Notes: generated by a model from the letters alone, not told the origin. A stretch of 10,641 nt of DNA from Smittium mucronatum (GCA_001953115.1 LSSL01003661.1:1-10641); one strand, 5' to 3'; positions 1-9,460 are shown, counted from the stretch's first letter. A program made the numbers and translations.

Positions 1-1
1 T

Positions 2-46
2 AACTATTGCGAAATTCCAAGTGCGCAACCGCTAGTTAGATCATAG
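2..46 (+). other. possible 3' end of a coding region entering from the left
   Basis: Starting at base 2, one frame reads NYCEIPSAQPLVRS and then stops at TAG (44-46). The segment has 18 G+C in 45 bases (40%), far above the 12-17% of the desert that follows, and composition falls right after the stop. This suggests the tail of a gene whose body lies left of the window. With 14 codons no family can be assigned. The other plus frame and one minus frame are also briefly open, so the strand is not certain. Confidence 0.25.
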
Positions 47-2000
47 AACATAAAAAATTTCCGAATTTTGAATATTCTCATGATATTTTTTCCCACAATT
101 TCTAAAAAAACGATTTTAATTGAGATATCCTAAGGTTTATAAAAAATTTCGAAAGTTGGAAACCATGTAAAACTAAAATATACTTATATTTTTTACAAAA
201 ATTGGTACCCAGAACATCCTAATTTCGGAGTTGACTTTTTTTTTTTCACTACCTATGCTATAATGTTTATTCCAATTCTAAAACCATTAAAATTTTTTGG
301 AAATATGTTTTATCTTATTTTCATTCTGAGTTTGATTACAAGTGCATTTTTTGCATAACGAAACTTCTATATAAAATAAATGGATCAACTCCATGCACTC
401 TTTATTTAAAATTCTAAAAAATTAAAAAGTACCTACTTAAATGAATTCAGACCGCTCAGAATATTTGTTTTGATTGATTGTATCTATAAATCAAAATCTG
501 ATTAAGCTTTTCCCAATCTCTAAATAAATTGCTAGCTGATAAAAGAGAATAAAAAGCTACTTTTATTAGAATATAAAATGTGTTCAAGAATGACGAATGA
601 CTAAAATTACATGTTTAGATTTTTAATAAGTGGGTGAATGAACATTATATTGTATACGATTTTAAATATTAATGAATTTCAATAGTTCTTTTTAGATATA
701 ATAAATTTTATGATTATATATTATCAATTGATTTTAAAGATATATATAAGGATATTCGTTCTCTAATTAATACTGACATTAAAAACTGGGATTCTCTTTT
801 TTGGGGTTAATACAATCACTGGATGAATTAAGAAATTCAAATGAACATATTATTACGAAATTCTGATGATGATAATTAATAAACATTAACAGCTTTGGTA
901 TAGATGCTATTTTTTGGAGCAATTTTAGAAATAAGATTATATTATTATTCCATAATTTTAATAAAAAAACATTTTAAGAATGAAAAATTATGAAAAAATC
1001 AGGTATTCTGATAATATAGTTATTTTTTCGGATTTAAAATTAGACTAACAGTATGGAAATATTTAAAAATGCCCTATGTGCGCTCGGATTTTATTGATGT
1101 ATAAAGGAAACATATTCAACTCCAAAAAACCACAATAACCCGCATATCCAAGTTTTCTTGCTTTTTTTATATATTTTTAATAAAAAAAACCGAGGAAAAC
1201 TATATCAGTTATACATCCCAATATTTCTCAAAAAAAATGATCTTTGATATGTGGATATAATCAAAAAACAGTTATAAAAATTGGAATTTAGGGAAAGAAA
1301 AAACTTTGATTGTACTAATAAAAAACTGTAAAATCCAATTAAAAACTATGGGTTATTAGGATATTTTACCAAATTTTATTATTTTTCACATTAAATTTTA
1401 AAATAATAAAAAAATGGATTATTCGATATTTTAGTTTTGAAACTGAATCATATAGAAAGAAATATACTAGGCTTAATTTTTGATTTTTATAAGACTTATT
1501 AAACCTGGAAAAAATTAAAAATATCTAAAAAAAAATTAATAAGCGGTGATAATAATGGAAATAGCTGAGCAATCGAATCGAGAAATAAAAAAATGACATT
1601 AAAAAACAAGAAAACATTTAAAGATTCCATAAATAATTAATTGAAACCTAAATAAGAGATGTTCTGAAAATAATTTTAGATAAAAGAAGGAAAATAATTT
1701 TAAAAAATAACTCAAAAAAATAAATCTGGAAAATTATATATTCGAAAATATATAAAACTATAGATAAGATCAAATATATTTGTGACTCAAAAAAAAAAAT
1801 TTCGACTGTATATAAATAATACTTATAGATATTATTTATAGCTCTTCATTTATAAATATTTTGAAATATAAGGTCATTAAAGTTGTTTTTGATACAAAAT
1901 CTTATAAAAATATTAGTTCTAATCCAAAATATTAAACTCGAAAAATCAAATAAATAAATAGAATGAAATTTAAAAAATCCTATTATATATTTTAATAAGA

Positions 2001-2066
2001 TCTATTTTTTTACAGGCGATGATTTGGGCTAAGCTAGTAAACAGTGTTAATGACAGCTGGAAATAA
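2001..2066 (+). other. GC-rich islet with acceptor-like site and 15-codon frame
   Basis: A pyrimidine run ending in TTTTTTTACAG (AG at 2014-2015), an excellent 3' splice-site look-alike, is followed by a short frame starting with ATG at 2019. It reads MIWAKLVNSVNDSWK and stops at TAA 2064-2066, with two more in-frame TAA codons nearby. Bases 2011-2060 are 44% G+C against 12-17% nearby. No matching donor exon was found upstream. It may be an isolated terminal exon, a gene relic or chance. Confidence 0.15.
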
Positions 2067-5000
2067 TAATAAAGCTAAATAGCTTATTTTTATGGGGTTT
2101 TAATATATTAAGTTTTTATAAGGAAGCGAAAAAATTTTACATTCATTAATTAAAATAGAAAAAAGAAAGCTTTAATTTGAAGCTTATAAAAAGTATTGAA
2201 ATTAAAAAAAAATATGAAGCTTATATTTTCTCTGAAATTAAATGTATAAATTGATATTTTCAAGACTAGTATTAATAATAAGGGATAGAAAATCAATAGT
2301 CAAAAATAAAATAAAAGTATATTATTTAAATAAACACCAATTAAAAACGTACTTTTTTATTATTAGAGATCTGCATCTATTAATAAAATTAAAAGGATAA
2401 GATATTTTTTAATTACAAAATTTAATTTTATAACAAAGTGATAAAAAAGAAATAAAAAACTTTTTTGGGGCCGAAATATAATATAAAATCAGTTAATTTT
2501 CATAAAAATCGTATATGAGGCATCTTAAATTAGAAATTTGTTTTTTTATTCCATAATAGAAATTCGAATATTAAATACAATTAGAATTTTAAACTTCTAA
2601 AAATCAATTTCAATATAGTAATTTATTATTTTAATTTTGATTCCCAACAATCTTAATAAAAATAGTAAATAAAAAATTGGATATTGATAAAAAAAAATCA
2701 TAATTCAGATAAAAATATGGATATAAATTAGATTTTATTGTTATATTAATTAGATACCAAAATTTTATATTTTTCGTATAGTTTGTTTTCTTAATTTAAA
2801 GTAAATTTTTTTAAAGATCTTTTTAAATAATTAATGATTTATAAACCTTTTAATTTACTTGATTTATCTATGGGATGTTAAAATAATTTGCTAAAGAATA
2901 GATCAAGCTTTAATTTTTTTCGGTAATTTTTATAATTTTAACCAAATTATTAAAATACATTTAATAATTTTATTTACATAAGAGACATGGCTAAATAAAA
3001 GATACTTTTGAAAACCTGCTTATAAATCCAAAATTAATCGTTGATATATCATTAAATTAAAAAAACATAAAAAAAACTAATACATTTTTTTGATTTTATT
3101 TAATGAGATTATCATACCTCTAAACGGATTTTTTTAACATTGGAAATCTTGTAAATAATCTTTTTTCTCTATAAGAATATCTATGCCTTTTTTAAATAAG
3201 TAAATTAAATAAAAAATTACCCGTCTAAAGCAAATTTGAAATTTAAATTAACTATTGAAAAATACAATGAATATTTAACATTATTTTTTTCATTCAAAAA
3301 AATGTTATTTTTTTTGACAATATGGAGTTATTTATCATTATAATGTTTGAAATTGAAAAATATATTAAAAATATGTACTTCAAGGCACCCCTTATACCTT
3401 ATTATAGATAAAAAATTACGAAAGAGATTGTGGTTTTTTTATTTACTTTTAATTATATTTCAAAGCTTTTTTAATATAAAAAGATGAATCTAAAATATAT
3501 ATTTGAAGATATTTTCCATAATAATTCAGTAATTAGCTTTAATTTAAATGAGCAAACATTAAAAAACAGACAACCTATTTTTACCATTATAGTTAAGCTT
3601 ATACTATTTATATTTTTAAATAAGTGGTTTGTTTAATTGATGGATATAATTAACTTTTATATTTTTTAAAATTAACAATTATAAATTTATAAAAATATAA
3701 TTTAAAAAAATTATTCGATAATGAAAAATTCAAAAAAAATAGGAAGTGATGAAATTAAAATGTACGTTAGAAATTATGGTGATAATATTAATTATTGTTG
3801 TAGTATAGTTAATATCTAAATATTCTGAATTAGTAATATAAATATTATATGTGTAAAAATTTATGTTTCTAATAAATTTTTATAATTTTTAATATTATTA
3901 AAGGATTTACGACTCATTGATATCTTTTATTTAGCTCAAAATATTACAAATTTTGGAGACTAAAGCCGCTAATATAAATATTAGAAAATTTTCCTCAACA
4001 TTTTATATTTAGATATAATCACCGATGTTTAAATTTTAATCTAATTAGATTTAATTAAAAAAAATTTAAGCGCTATTAAAACACCGGGTATTTTTTTGGG
4101 ATATTAAGCTTTGAAACTGAGTAGTATGTAGAAATTCACTACAAGATTTTAGGCGTTTATAAATTTCACAAATTTAATAGTCTTATAATAGTTATTTTAG
4201 TCATAGTTAAAAATTTGGACGAATAATTGCATAATTTTTTTAAAAAATAATTATTATAGATGAATTTTCTTTTTAAAAGAAATGTTTTTTGAACTAAATT
4301 TTTAAGTAAAAGAAAATTATTTCTAGGTCTATTAATTTTTAGATACTAGGCTACATCTGCAGTTATTTGAAAAAAACATGCATTATTCATAATAAATTTT
4401 TATACTATAAATATTTTCTTTATAAGCATTCTATTTAATAAATTTTATAGCAATGAAATTTCTTTCTGAAAAATAGCTAACAAAAAATTGTTTTTTGAAT
4501 ATGAGCACCCGCTTATAAATTTTTTTTTGTAAGAAATCATATTATATTTTTTGTGTTTAGTTTTAATTTTTGTCCATTCATTATGAATTGTTTATGCTTG
4601 TGTTTTGAAATATTCATTTAGTTCATTAAAATTTATTCAATTAATAAATAAATTATATCATGGAAATTATATCTATCATTTTGCAAATCCAATTTTTTTA
4701 TAAAAAAGATTATAGGCGATTATATTTTATTTATTTCCGCTACAATTATGCATAAATTATTTTATCATCGGGGCCTAGGAGTATTAGGTTTGATAAATTA
4801 ATATAGAAAATTTAGCCAGCATAGTAAAAAAAAAAATTCATTTTTAAACTTGTTCAAATATAAAGTCGGAATATAGCAATTTTGGAATTTTCGCCATCGA
4901 ATAAGCCAGAAATATAGCTAATATAAAACTATACGTATATATTTTTTCACAAATGGAACTTCAATAAAATCGTATTATGGAATGCTTAGTTCTTATAAAA

Positions 5001-5104
5001 AAATTACTGTCCAATAAAAAAGTCTTTAAAATAACTAAATTTCTTATTTAAATTCAATGAAATTGCTCTTTTCAATATTATACTTTGTATTGTTTTGATG
5101 GCTA

Positions 5105-5118
5105 ACAATTCGAATTGT
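5105..5118. repeat. perfect 14-bp palindrome
   Basis: ACAATTCGAATTGT is its own reverse complement, with no spacer. It sits in the gene desert with no neighbouring gene, so no regulatory role can be claimed. In AT-rich DNA some palindromes of this size arise by chance. Confidence 0.5.
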
Positions 5119-6251
5119 AATTTAATTAGGGTTTATGTTTTTTGATATTAAATCAATAAATTTACAAAAAAATTAAATTTTATCTTGTTTTTTCCACCTA
5201 TTTTCCAATATTGATAATTTTTTCATTTAGATTTTGACTTTTTTTATCAATCTGTAGCTTATTTGGTTGATTAGGAGCTTTACTTAGAATTATATACCCA
5301 ATGCATCTTACTTTTAATTTAAAATAGTGCTTTTTAAATATTAAATTGGTGATTATATCAATTTTTATATATTAACTGCTTCTGATTACTATATTTAAGC
5401 TTCTAATAACCATTTGTTCTTTCTTTAATAGCACCGAACATTATCTTTTTTTTATTTCAATGCTGGTGATCACAAATTTGATACTAAATATCTGATTCGA
5501 AATTTATAAGTTTATTCTGATAAAAAACAGGGCGTATTATTTATTAGGTCATTTTTTTGAATTATTATTTTGTATAAAGTTATTAATTAGTCGGGTTATG
5601 CTCCGGAGATTATTTGAAGCTAAAAAAAATATTCATAATCTGTTGTGAATTGAAGTTTAAGAGTTTCTAATATAAATAATTAACGTTCACATATTCCTAA
5701 TTAGTTTGGTAATGGATATATTAATTTTTTAAAATAAAACATGGAACTCAAGTTTTTGCATTGGAAACTCCGATACATATTATTTACTTTTTTGAGGATA
5801 AGAGGTGATATAACTCTCACCTTATAGAAACTACCTATCTCTAAAATCAAATTTTTGGATATAATAAATCAATTTTTTACAATTATTTCAAATGACTGTG
5901 TATATTAGTTTTGAAAAATTGATTGTTTATTATTTGGTCTATTACAATTATTTTTTTTGAGTACCAGAGGTCTTAATATTAAAGATTATTCTGGATGATC
6001 TGACTGTATATAATTTTTTTATCCTAACAAATATTGAAAATCGGATTTTATGCAGACCTTTTAGAAAATTTTAAATACCGAAATGGATTAATAAGTTTAT
6101 GTATTCTTATTTATATAGCCATAAAAAGGGGTATAACAAATATTTTAATCGCAGATGAAATGTTATCCAAGCCAATGATTTCAAATATTTGACTAATATA
6201 ATCATTAAATTAAATATTTTAGTAGTTAACGTTCTAAGGGGTTTTTTATAT

Positions 6252-6261
6252 GACAGCTGTC
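6252..6261. repeat. 10-bp GC-rich palindrome in a GC islet
   Basis: GACAGCTGTC is a perfect palindrome with a CAGCTG E-box core. It lies in a short GC-richer islet about 200 bases beyond the 3' end of the ECM33-like gene. In position it would be downstream of that gene, not in its promoter. No function is implied by the context. Confidence 0.4.
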
Positions 6262-6463
6262 GTTTTTTTAAGGGAACGGAGGTGTGAAAAAGTTTAATAA
6301 GAAAAACTCATGATGTGTAAAAATATATCAGATGTTTAAATATTGTAAAGGTGGTTATAATTAATCAAAAAATAACCTCAATGTTTTGGTAAATTGCAAA
6401 GTATTATGCAAAGTGGTTGGAGTTAGGAATAGTAATTCTAGAGAAAAATTCTCAAACTTTAGA

Positions 6464-7787
6464 TTAAATCATGGTGATAGAAATAACTCCTACTATTAAG
6501 AGAGTTTGACTCAGAGAGAAGGATTTAGTAAAAGAAAAGCTTCCCATTGAAGGCAGAGATGAGGTACTTGGATAATATTCTCTGGTCAAGAAGGTGGCAG
6601 CTGGACAAGTTTCAGTAGGGCTGTCTTGTAAAGTATTCATAGTTAGTGTGGTGGTGGGTGTTAACGAATAATTTACACTCCGTCTACAATCAAAATACCC
6701 AAAAACGAGTTTACCTATCTGAGAAAATATTGATTCACATTTAACACATCTAGAAGACACAATAATAACACTCCCATATATTCTCTTTATTCCGGGTAGA
6801 GATAAAACTTCTATATTGCGCCCATCTATAATTATATTGTCAATTGTGCTGAGTTTTGGAAATGCATCATTTTGAATCCCTAATATATTATCATTATTGC
6901 TTAAAATTAATGTTGATCCAATAATTTCAAGTGAAGGCATAAAGATCGAATCTAGATTGCCATTTTGACTAAATGTAAGAGAGTAATACAATCTATTAAG
7001 GCTCTCTAATGAAAGTTCCTGGAATGAATTTTCATAGAAATTCAACTGCCCTCCAACATTTATCATTTTTGAAGCTGTGAGTTTGGAAACGTTCCCAAAA
7101 AAAGCATTACCGATGACTGTTGAAAGGTTAGGGAGTTGAACGTCGGGGAATGATGGGTTATCGTGAAAATATAATGTTCCCACACATGCGGCCAATTTAT
7201 TGAAGCTGATGTGTTCAAGGAGGGGATTGAATTCAATAGCTATGTTTTGAGAATTCACTAGATTATCTATTTCCAAAGATGATATCAGATTGGAGGATAT
7301 TTTAAAGTTTGAAACTTGTGACAATGAGGTCAAGTCCAACTCAACAAGATTTAAATTTGATGATGCAGTGAAGTTCTTAACAGTTGATAAAGATTTAGCA
7401 CTAAATTCAGTGAGCGCTTTATTGTTTTGCACAAATAAGTTTCCTGATATATAACTCAGTCCATCCAGTTTTAACGACGTTAGATACACGTTTTCTTTTA
7501 TGAATACATCACCATCTATTTGCTCTAGGTTGGTTAATTCAATTTCATTTAGGGCTGAATCAGATATTAAGACATCGCCTAATATTCTTGTGCAGTCAGA
7601 AACAGAGTCTACATCTTCCTGACTTTTAATATTAAGGCCATTATTGCATTGTCCTGTAATAGATATAATTAAAGGCCTTTTTAGTATTATTTTTAAAATA
7701 AAGCGGTTGTGAAAAAATTGAATATTTATACTTACCAGAAACAAAAGCGAGATAAAAGATGATTATAGTGGATCTCAAACTAACCAT
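6464..7787 (-). CDS. ECM33: Ecm33/Sps2/Pst1-family GPI-anchored cell-wall protein, two exons
   Basis: Known role of the family: GPI-anchored glycoproteins of the fungal plasma membrane and wall, needed for wall integrity and normal mannoprotein layering. Exon 1 is 7736-7787 and exon 2 is 6464-7653, joined across an 82-base intron to give 413 residues; yeast Ecm33 is about 430. The start at 7787 is chosen because it gives a signal peptide, MVSLRSTIIIFYLAFVSG, with V and G at -3 and -1, followed by QC. Residues about 40-340 form receptor-L-domain, leucine-rich-like repeats (IDGDVFI, ISGNLFVQNN, FPKLSTIDN, IKRIYGSVII). Family landmarks include DVDSVSDC (31-38), matching yeast DLDSISDC as I recall it, and the closing Cys region (C320, C323, C340). 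Sequons lie at N111, N193, N205 and N345. The tail is Ser/Thr-rich (346-390), has small residues near S386-S389 for a GPI site, and ends in a short hydrophobic stretch (401-413). Seven cysteines remain. Reading from a start inside the intron (7744) would lose the signal peptide. The exact ortholog (Ecm33, Pst1 or Sps2) is not resolved. Confidence 0.92.
7654..7735 (-). other. spliceosomal intron in the ECM33-like gene
   Basis: Reading the minus strand, the donor is G/GTAAGT (intron from 7735), the branch site TACTAAA lies at 7686-7680, and the acceptor is ATTACAG (ending 7654), 27 bases past the branch A. The intron is 82 bases, phase 1, and splits the Gly codon at the signal-peptide cleavage point. 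Splicing restores the frame exactly. If the intron is retained, the exon 1 frame stays open through it and stops at TAA 7643-7641, giving a secreted peptide of about 48 residues. Yeast ECM33 also carries an intron near its 5' end, as I recall it. Confidence 0.92.
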
Positions 7788-7808
7788 TACACTGATTTTT
7801 ATGAGCTG

Positions 7809-7828
7809 CTAAAAAGACAAAAATGAAA
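7809..7828 (-). promoter_or_regulatory. pyrimidine tract just upstream of the ECM33-like start
   Basis: On the minus strand TTTCATTTTTGTCTTTTT is followed by AG and then 21 bases to the ATG at 7787. CT-rich tracts immediately before the transcription start are common in fungal promoters. The tract plus AG is also a good 3' splice site, so a 5'-UTR intron is the alternative. The 21 leader bases are open in frame with the ATG. Confidence 0.4.
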
Positions 7829-7830
7829 TA

Positions 7831-8040
7831 TCAAATGAAGAAACTAATCCAGAGTCGTTTACATGGGTATTTATTTATAAAATAATATCCAGGTTCAACA
7901 TCAATAAAATCTTGTGGTGTATAATAATTTCGTTTTTTGTAATAGATGTGATATTTAAATAAGATAAATAGATTCATTAATATATGAGCTTTAGTAATCA
8001 TTATGTCAATATTTTTTTTATTAGAATACATTAATATCAA
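7831..8040 (-). other. open stretch upstream of the ECM33-like gene, coding status doubtful
   Basis: A frame of about 69 codons is open on the minus strand and ends 43 bases before the ECM33-like ATG; its first ATG is near 8031. The first two thirds are very AT-rich (lines at 7921 and 7981 are 15-17% G+C) and Ile/Lys/Asn-rich, as chance frames are here. The end, with TPQDFIDVEPGYYF and KRLW, is more protein-like and lies in a 27% G+C line. Frames of this length are expected a few times by chance in 10 kb of such DNA. It could be an upstream exon or 5' leader of the ECM33-like gene, but no donor site supports it. Confidence 0.12.
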
Positions 8041-8086
8041 TGAAATCTATGGTTTGCAACATCCAGCAGGCTATTCAGATTTATTG

Positions 8087-8191
8087 TTACACGGATTTCC
8101 CAATAGAAGATCTTAATTTTTTCATTTCTTGCTCTATACTATGAAAAAATATTAACCAATAGATTGAGTTTACAGCAACAAATACCACCAT
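8087..8191 (-). CDS. possible 34-residue membrane micropeptide
   Basis: This ATG frame inside the GC-elevated stretch begins MVVFVAVNSIYWLIFFHS, a likely single membrane helix, followed by a charged helix-like segment with IEQEMKKLRSS, and ends in GKSV before TAA. The frame stays open another 22 codons upstream without a Met. The helix-then-charged layout resembles many small organelle membrane proteins, but no family is recognised. Opposite-strand frames across the same bases are equally open, so this is only one of several readings. Confidence 0.18.
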   Translation of the reverse strand: MVVFVAVNSIYWLIFFHSIEQEMKKLRSSIGKSV

Positions 8192-8312
8192 AATGAAGCG
8201 AATATACAGCCATATTATATTTTGACTGGGATACAACCAATAATTCGTGCATATCACTCAATTTTGTGTTTCAAGGTATTAATAAACATTCTTCTACTCT
8301 TTGTGATATTAG

Positions 8313-8447
8313 TTTATATATTCTAGAGACGGAATTTGATAATTACATGGCCTCTCTTCTTTCTAAATATTTTTAATAACAAAGATTGAGCATTTACAAC
8401 ATAATTTAGCCATTTAATTTTAATTTATATTTCGAGAGACGAAATAT
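8313..8447. repeat. imperfect direct repeat sharing AGAGAC, second copy a perfect hairpin
   Basis: Copy 1 (8313-8337) and copy 2 (8424-8447) match at 21 of 25 aligned positions with one gap. Both hold TTTATAT, then TTC, then AGAGACG. Copy 2 can fold into a perfect 8-bp stem, ATATTTCG (8427-8434) with CGAAATAT (8440-8447), around a five-base AGAGA loop. Copy 1 has only a shorter, partly wobble-paired version. The spacing is 111 bases. It may be a mobile-element remnant or a duplicated regulatory motif between two divergent genes. Confidence 0.35.
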
Positions 8448-8560
8448 TCAAAAGCATCAAGAAACTCTTTTAAGCAGTCACCACACCGTTAAGTAGTTCT
8501 CAAAATTCCGAGCAACTCAAATAAGCGGTTTTGAATCTTTTAAAAGTTAGGATTCTTATG

Positions 8561-8919
8561 AGAATTTTTAATTGGGCATTGCGCGATAAATTATTTTTTT
8601 TGGGGTTGAAAAATTTCCACCTCCATGATTACTCAATCCAGAAATAAATATTAGCAAATTAAATCTCAAATTACAATAATTCAGTGAATTACTATCCTTA
8701 CGTAGTTCACTGTGAAATACAATATTTTATACAAAATAAGTACTTATATCAAGTGTAGCGAATTTCAATTTAGAATTATATAATCTTCAATCGTAAGAAA
8801 ATCAAATTTAAATTAAATATACAAAATTTTTATTGTTAATTATTATTCACAAAGGGGAATCGGATTAAGAAATTAGGATAACAAATTATTATGCTAATTT
8901 GAATCGGTTTATATAAGAA
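8561..8919. other. AT-rich upstream region of the small membrane-protein gene
   Basis: Composition falls back to about 20% G+C and I see no gene. TATATAAG at 8910-8917 ends two bases before the ATG, too close for a normal TATA box for that start. Two GAATCGG motifs occur (8859-8865 and 8901-8907), 42 bases apart, and could be a promoter element or chance. Confidence 0.4.
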
Positions 8920-9213
8920 ATGATTCAGTTGAAACTAGCTTTTTTGTTCACCATTATAATTTCATTGGCCCAGGCTCTTTGTGCATACCTATATCTAGGT
9001 ATTGGTAATAGCAATATTAAAACTGCACTTTTTTTGCTAATTATTCTACACCTTGGGTTTTTCATAGTATATAATACTATAACTTTGATATTGGTATTAT
9101 GTGTTGGATTCAAGCTAGAAGATATTTCGAAGATGGGAAAGATGACTAAAGTGACTTTTGTATTCAGTCTATTTAGTTTGGGAAGCTCCATATTCATCAT
9201 AGCTAAGAAGTAA
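8920..9213 (+). CDS. small predicted membrane protein with three hydrophobic segments, family unknown
   Basis: The 97-residue frame starts at the first ATG after an in-frame TAA (8914-8916). It is 31% G+C (92 of 294), well above its flanks, and uses mixed codons, which supports a real gene. Hydrophobic segments lie at about 6-28 (it could instead be a cleaved signal peptide ending near LAQALCA), 36-63 and 78-95. A basic loop, FKLEDISKMGKMTK, separates the second and third. The protein ends in AKK, which is not the canonical KKxx ER signal. An AATAAA motif lies at 9220-9225, just after the stop. A frame on the opposite strand also spans the region, but the plus frame has the coherent membrane layout. 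I considered small ER, Golgi and V-ATPase assembly proteins and recognised none. Exons before or after cannot be excluded. Confidence 0.58.
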   Translation: MIQLKLAFLFTIIISLAQALCAYLYLGIGNSNIKTALFLLIILHLGFFIVYNTITLILVLCVGFKLEDISKMGKMTKVTFVFSLFSLGSSIFIIAKK

Positions 9214-9460
9214 AAAAGCAATAAAAAAATGATAATTACATAATGGCTAAATCAGATCACATTTATTAAAAAAAAACTACCATTAGGTTTTTTTCCATAT
9301 TTTCTAAGCTTCATATAGTTATCATTGCTATTTTTTTTGACATTTTATTCAACCTCAAACAATTTTACAATATCAGTTCTTCTTATCAATATACTTTAAA
9401 CAATAATAAAAATTAACCACTATTAATATGTTTTAGTTGTTTAGTATTAGTTGGTAATAG
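9214..9460. other. AT-rich spacer after the small membrane-protein gene
   Basis: Apart from the AATAAA motif at 9220-9225 I see nothing of note. The stretch is stop-dense and rich in A/T runs. Confidence 0.5.

Larger units (their letters stand above)
47..6463. other. AT-rich gene desert of about 6.4 kb
   Basis: I find no gene, tRNA, rRNA or intact mobile element here. Stops are dense in all six frames and no open frame of useful length exists. Lines counted by hand at 2581, 3601 and 4021 have 12%, 15% and 17% G+C. Homopolymer A and T runs of 6-12 bases are everywhere. GC-richer islets occur near 1070-1140, 1541-1600, 2011-2060 and 6230-6290; each holds only very short open frames, for example a 13-codon frame starting with ATG at 1555. 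Near 676-867 two short frames could be joined by one frameshift, but chance explains that. Over the three counted lines TpA/ApT is 29/28 and (CpA+TpG)/(ApC+GpT) is 8/9, a pattern like repeat-induced point mutation, although the sample is only 180 bases. The block may be decayed repeats or simply extreme mutational AT bias. Confidence 0.85.
8041..8560. other. GC-elevated stretch with overlapping protein-like open frames, unresolved
   Basis: This half of the intergenic region averages about 30% G+C (40% at 8461-8520), double the desert. Several frames overlap. On plus, 8168-8326 (52 codons) ends in a hydrophobic run KVLINILLLFVILVYIF; it has no Met and follows an acceptor-like TTTACAG ending at 8175. 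On plus, 8197-8376 (59 codons) includes FDWDTTNNSCISLNF and follows ATATACAG ending at 8209; its only Met is near the end (8347). On plus, 8040-8140 holds a short ATG frame starting MKSMVCNIQQ. On minus, 8087-8257 is open. Only one can be the main reading, and no donor of good quality links them. The stretch may hold a small spliced gene or a decayed one. Confidence 0.35.

Noticed and set aside
676..867. Two short frames (DIYKDIRSLINTDIKNW, then LIQSLDELRNSNEHI) joinable by one frameshift
   Set aside because: Frames of about 45 and 20 codons are expected many times by chance in this composition, and no family is recognised.
1425..4145. Similar segments at 1425-1469 and 4100-4143 sharing GATATT and TTTGAAACTGA
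   Set aside because: The exact match is only 11 bases. Matches of that size are common by chance in such AT-rich DNA.
2470..4985. Loose similarity between 2470-2525 and 4905-4985 (GAAATATA, ATATAAAA, AAAATCGTAT)
   Set aside because: It needs large gaps and rests on AT-rich words, so it is not distinguishable from chance.
7654..7744. Start codon at 7744 reading through the intron into the ECM33-like body
   Set aside because: It gives an N-terminus without a good signal peptide and runs through consensus donor, branch and acceptor sites. The spliced start at 7787 is far better.
7890..7905. GGTTCAACATC resembling a tRNA B box
   Set aside because: The last positions deviate from consensus and no A box or cloverleaf can be formed upstream.
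8150..8640. Minus frame with only nine stops in about 163 codons, resembling a decayed transposase
   Set aside because: About 13 stops are expected by chance at 30% G+C, so the deficit is not significant, and no catalytic motif is visible.
8910..8917. TATATAAG as a TATA box
   Set aside because: It ends two bases before the ATG, and similar words occur throughout the window.
8925..9221. 98-codon open frame on the minus strand opposite the small membrane protein
   Set aside because: It overlaps the plus-strand frame almost exactly and has a less coherent residue pattern. I treat it as the antisense shadow.
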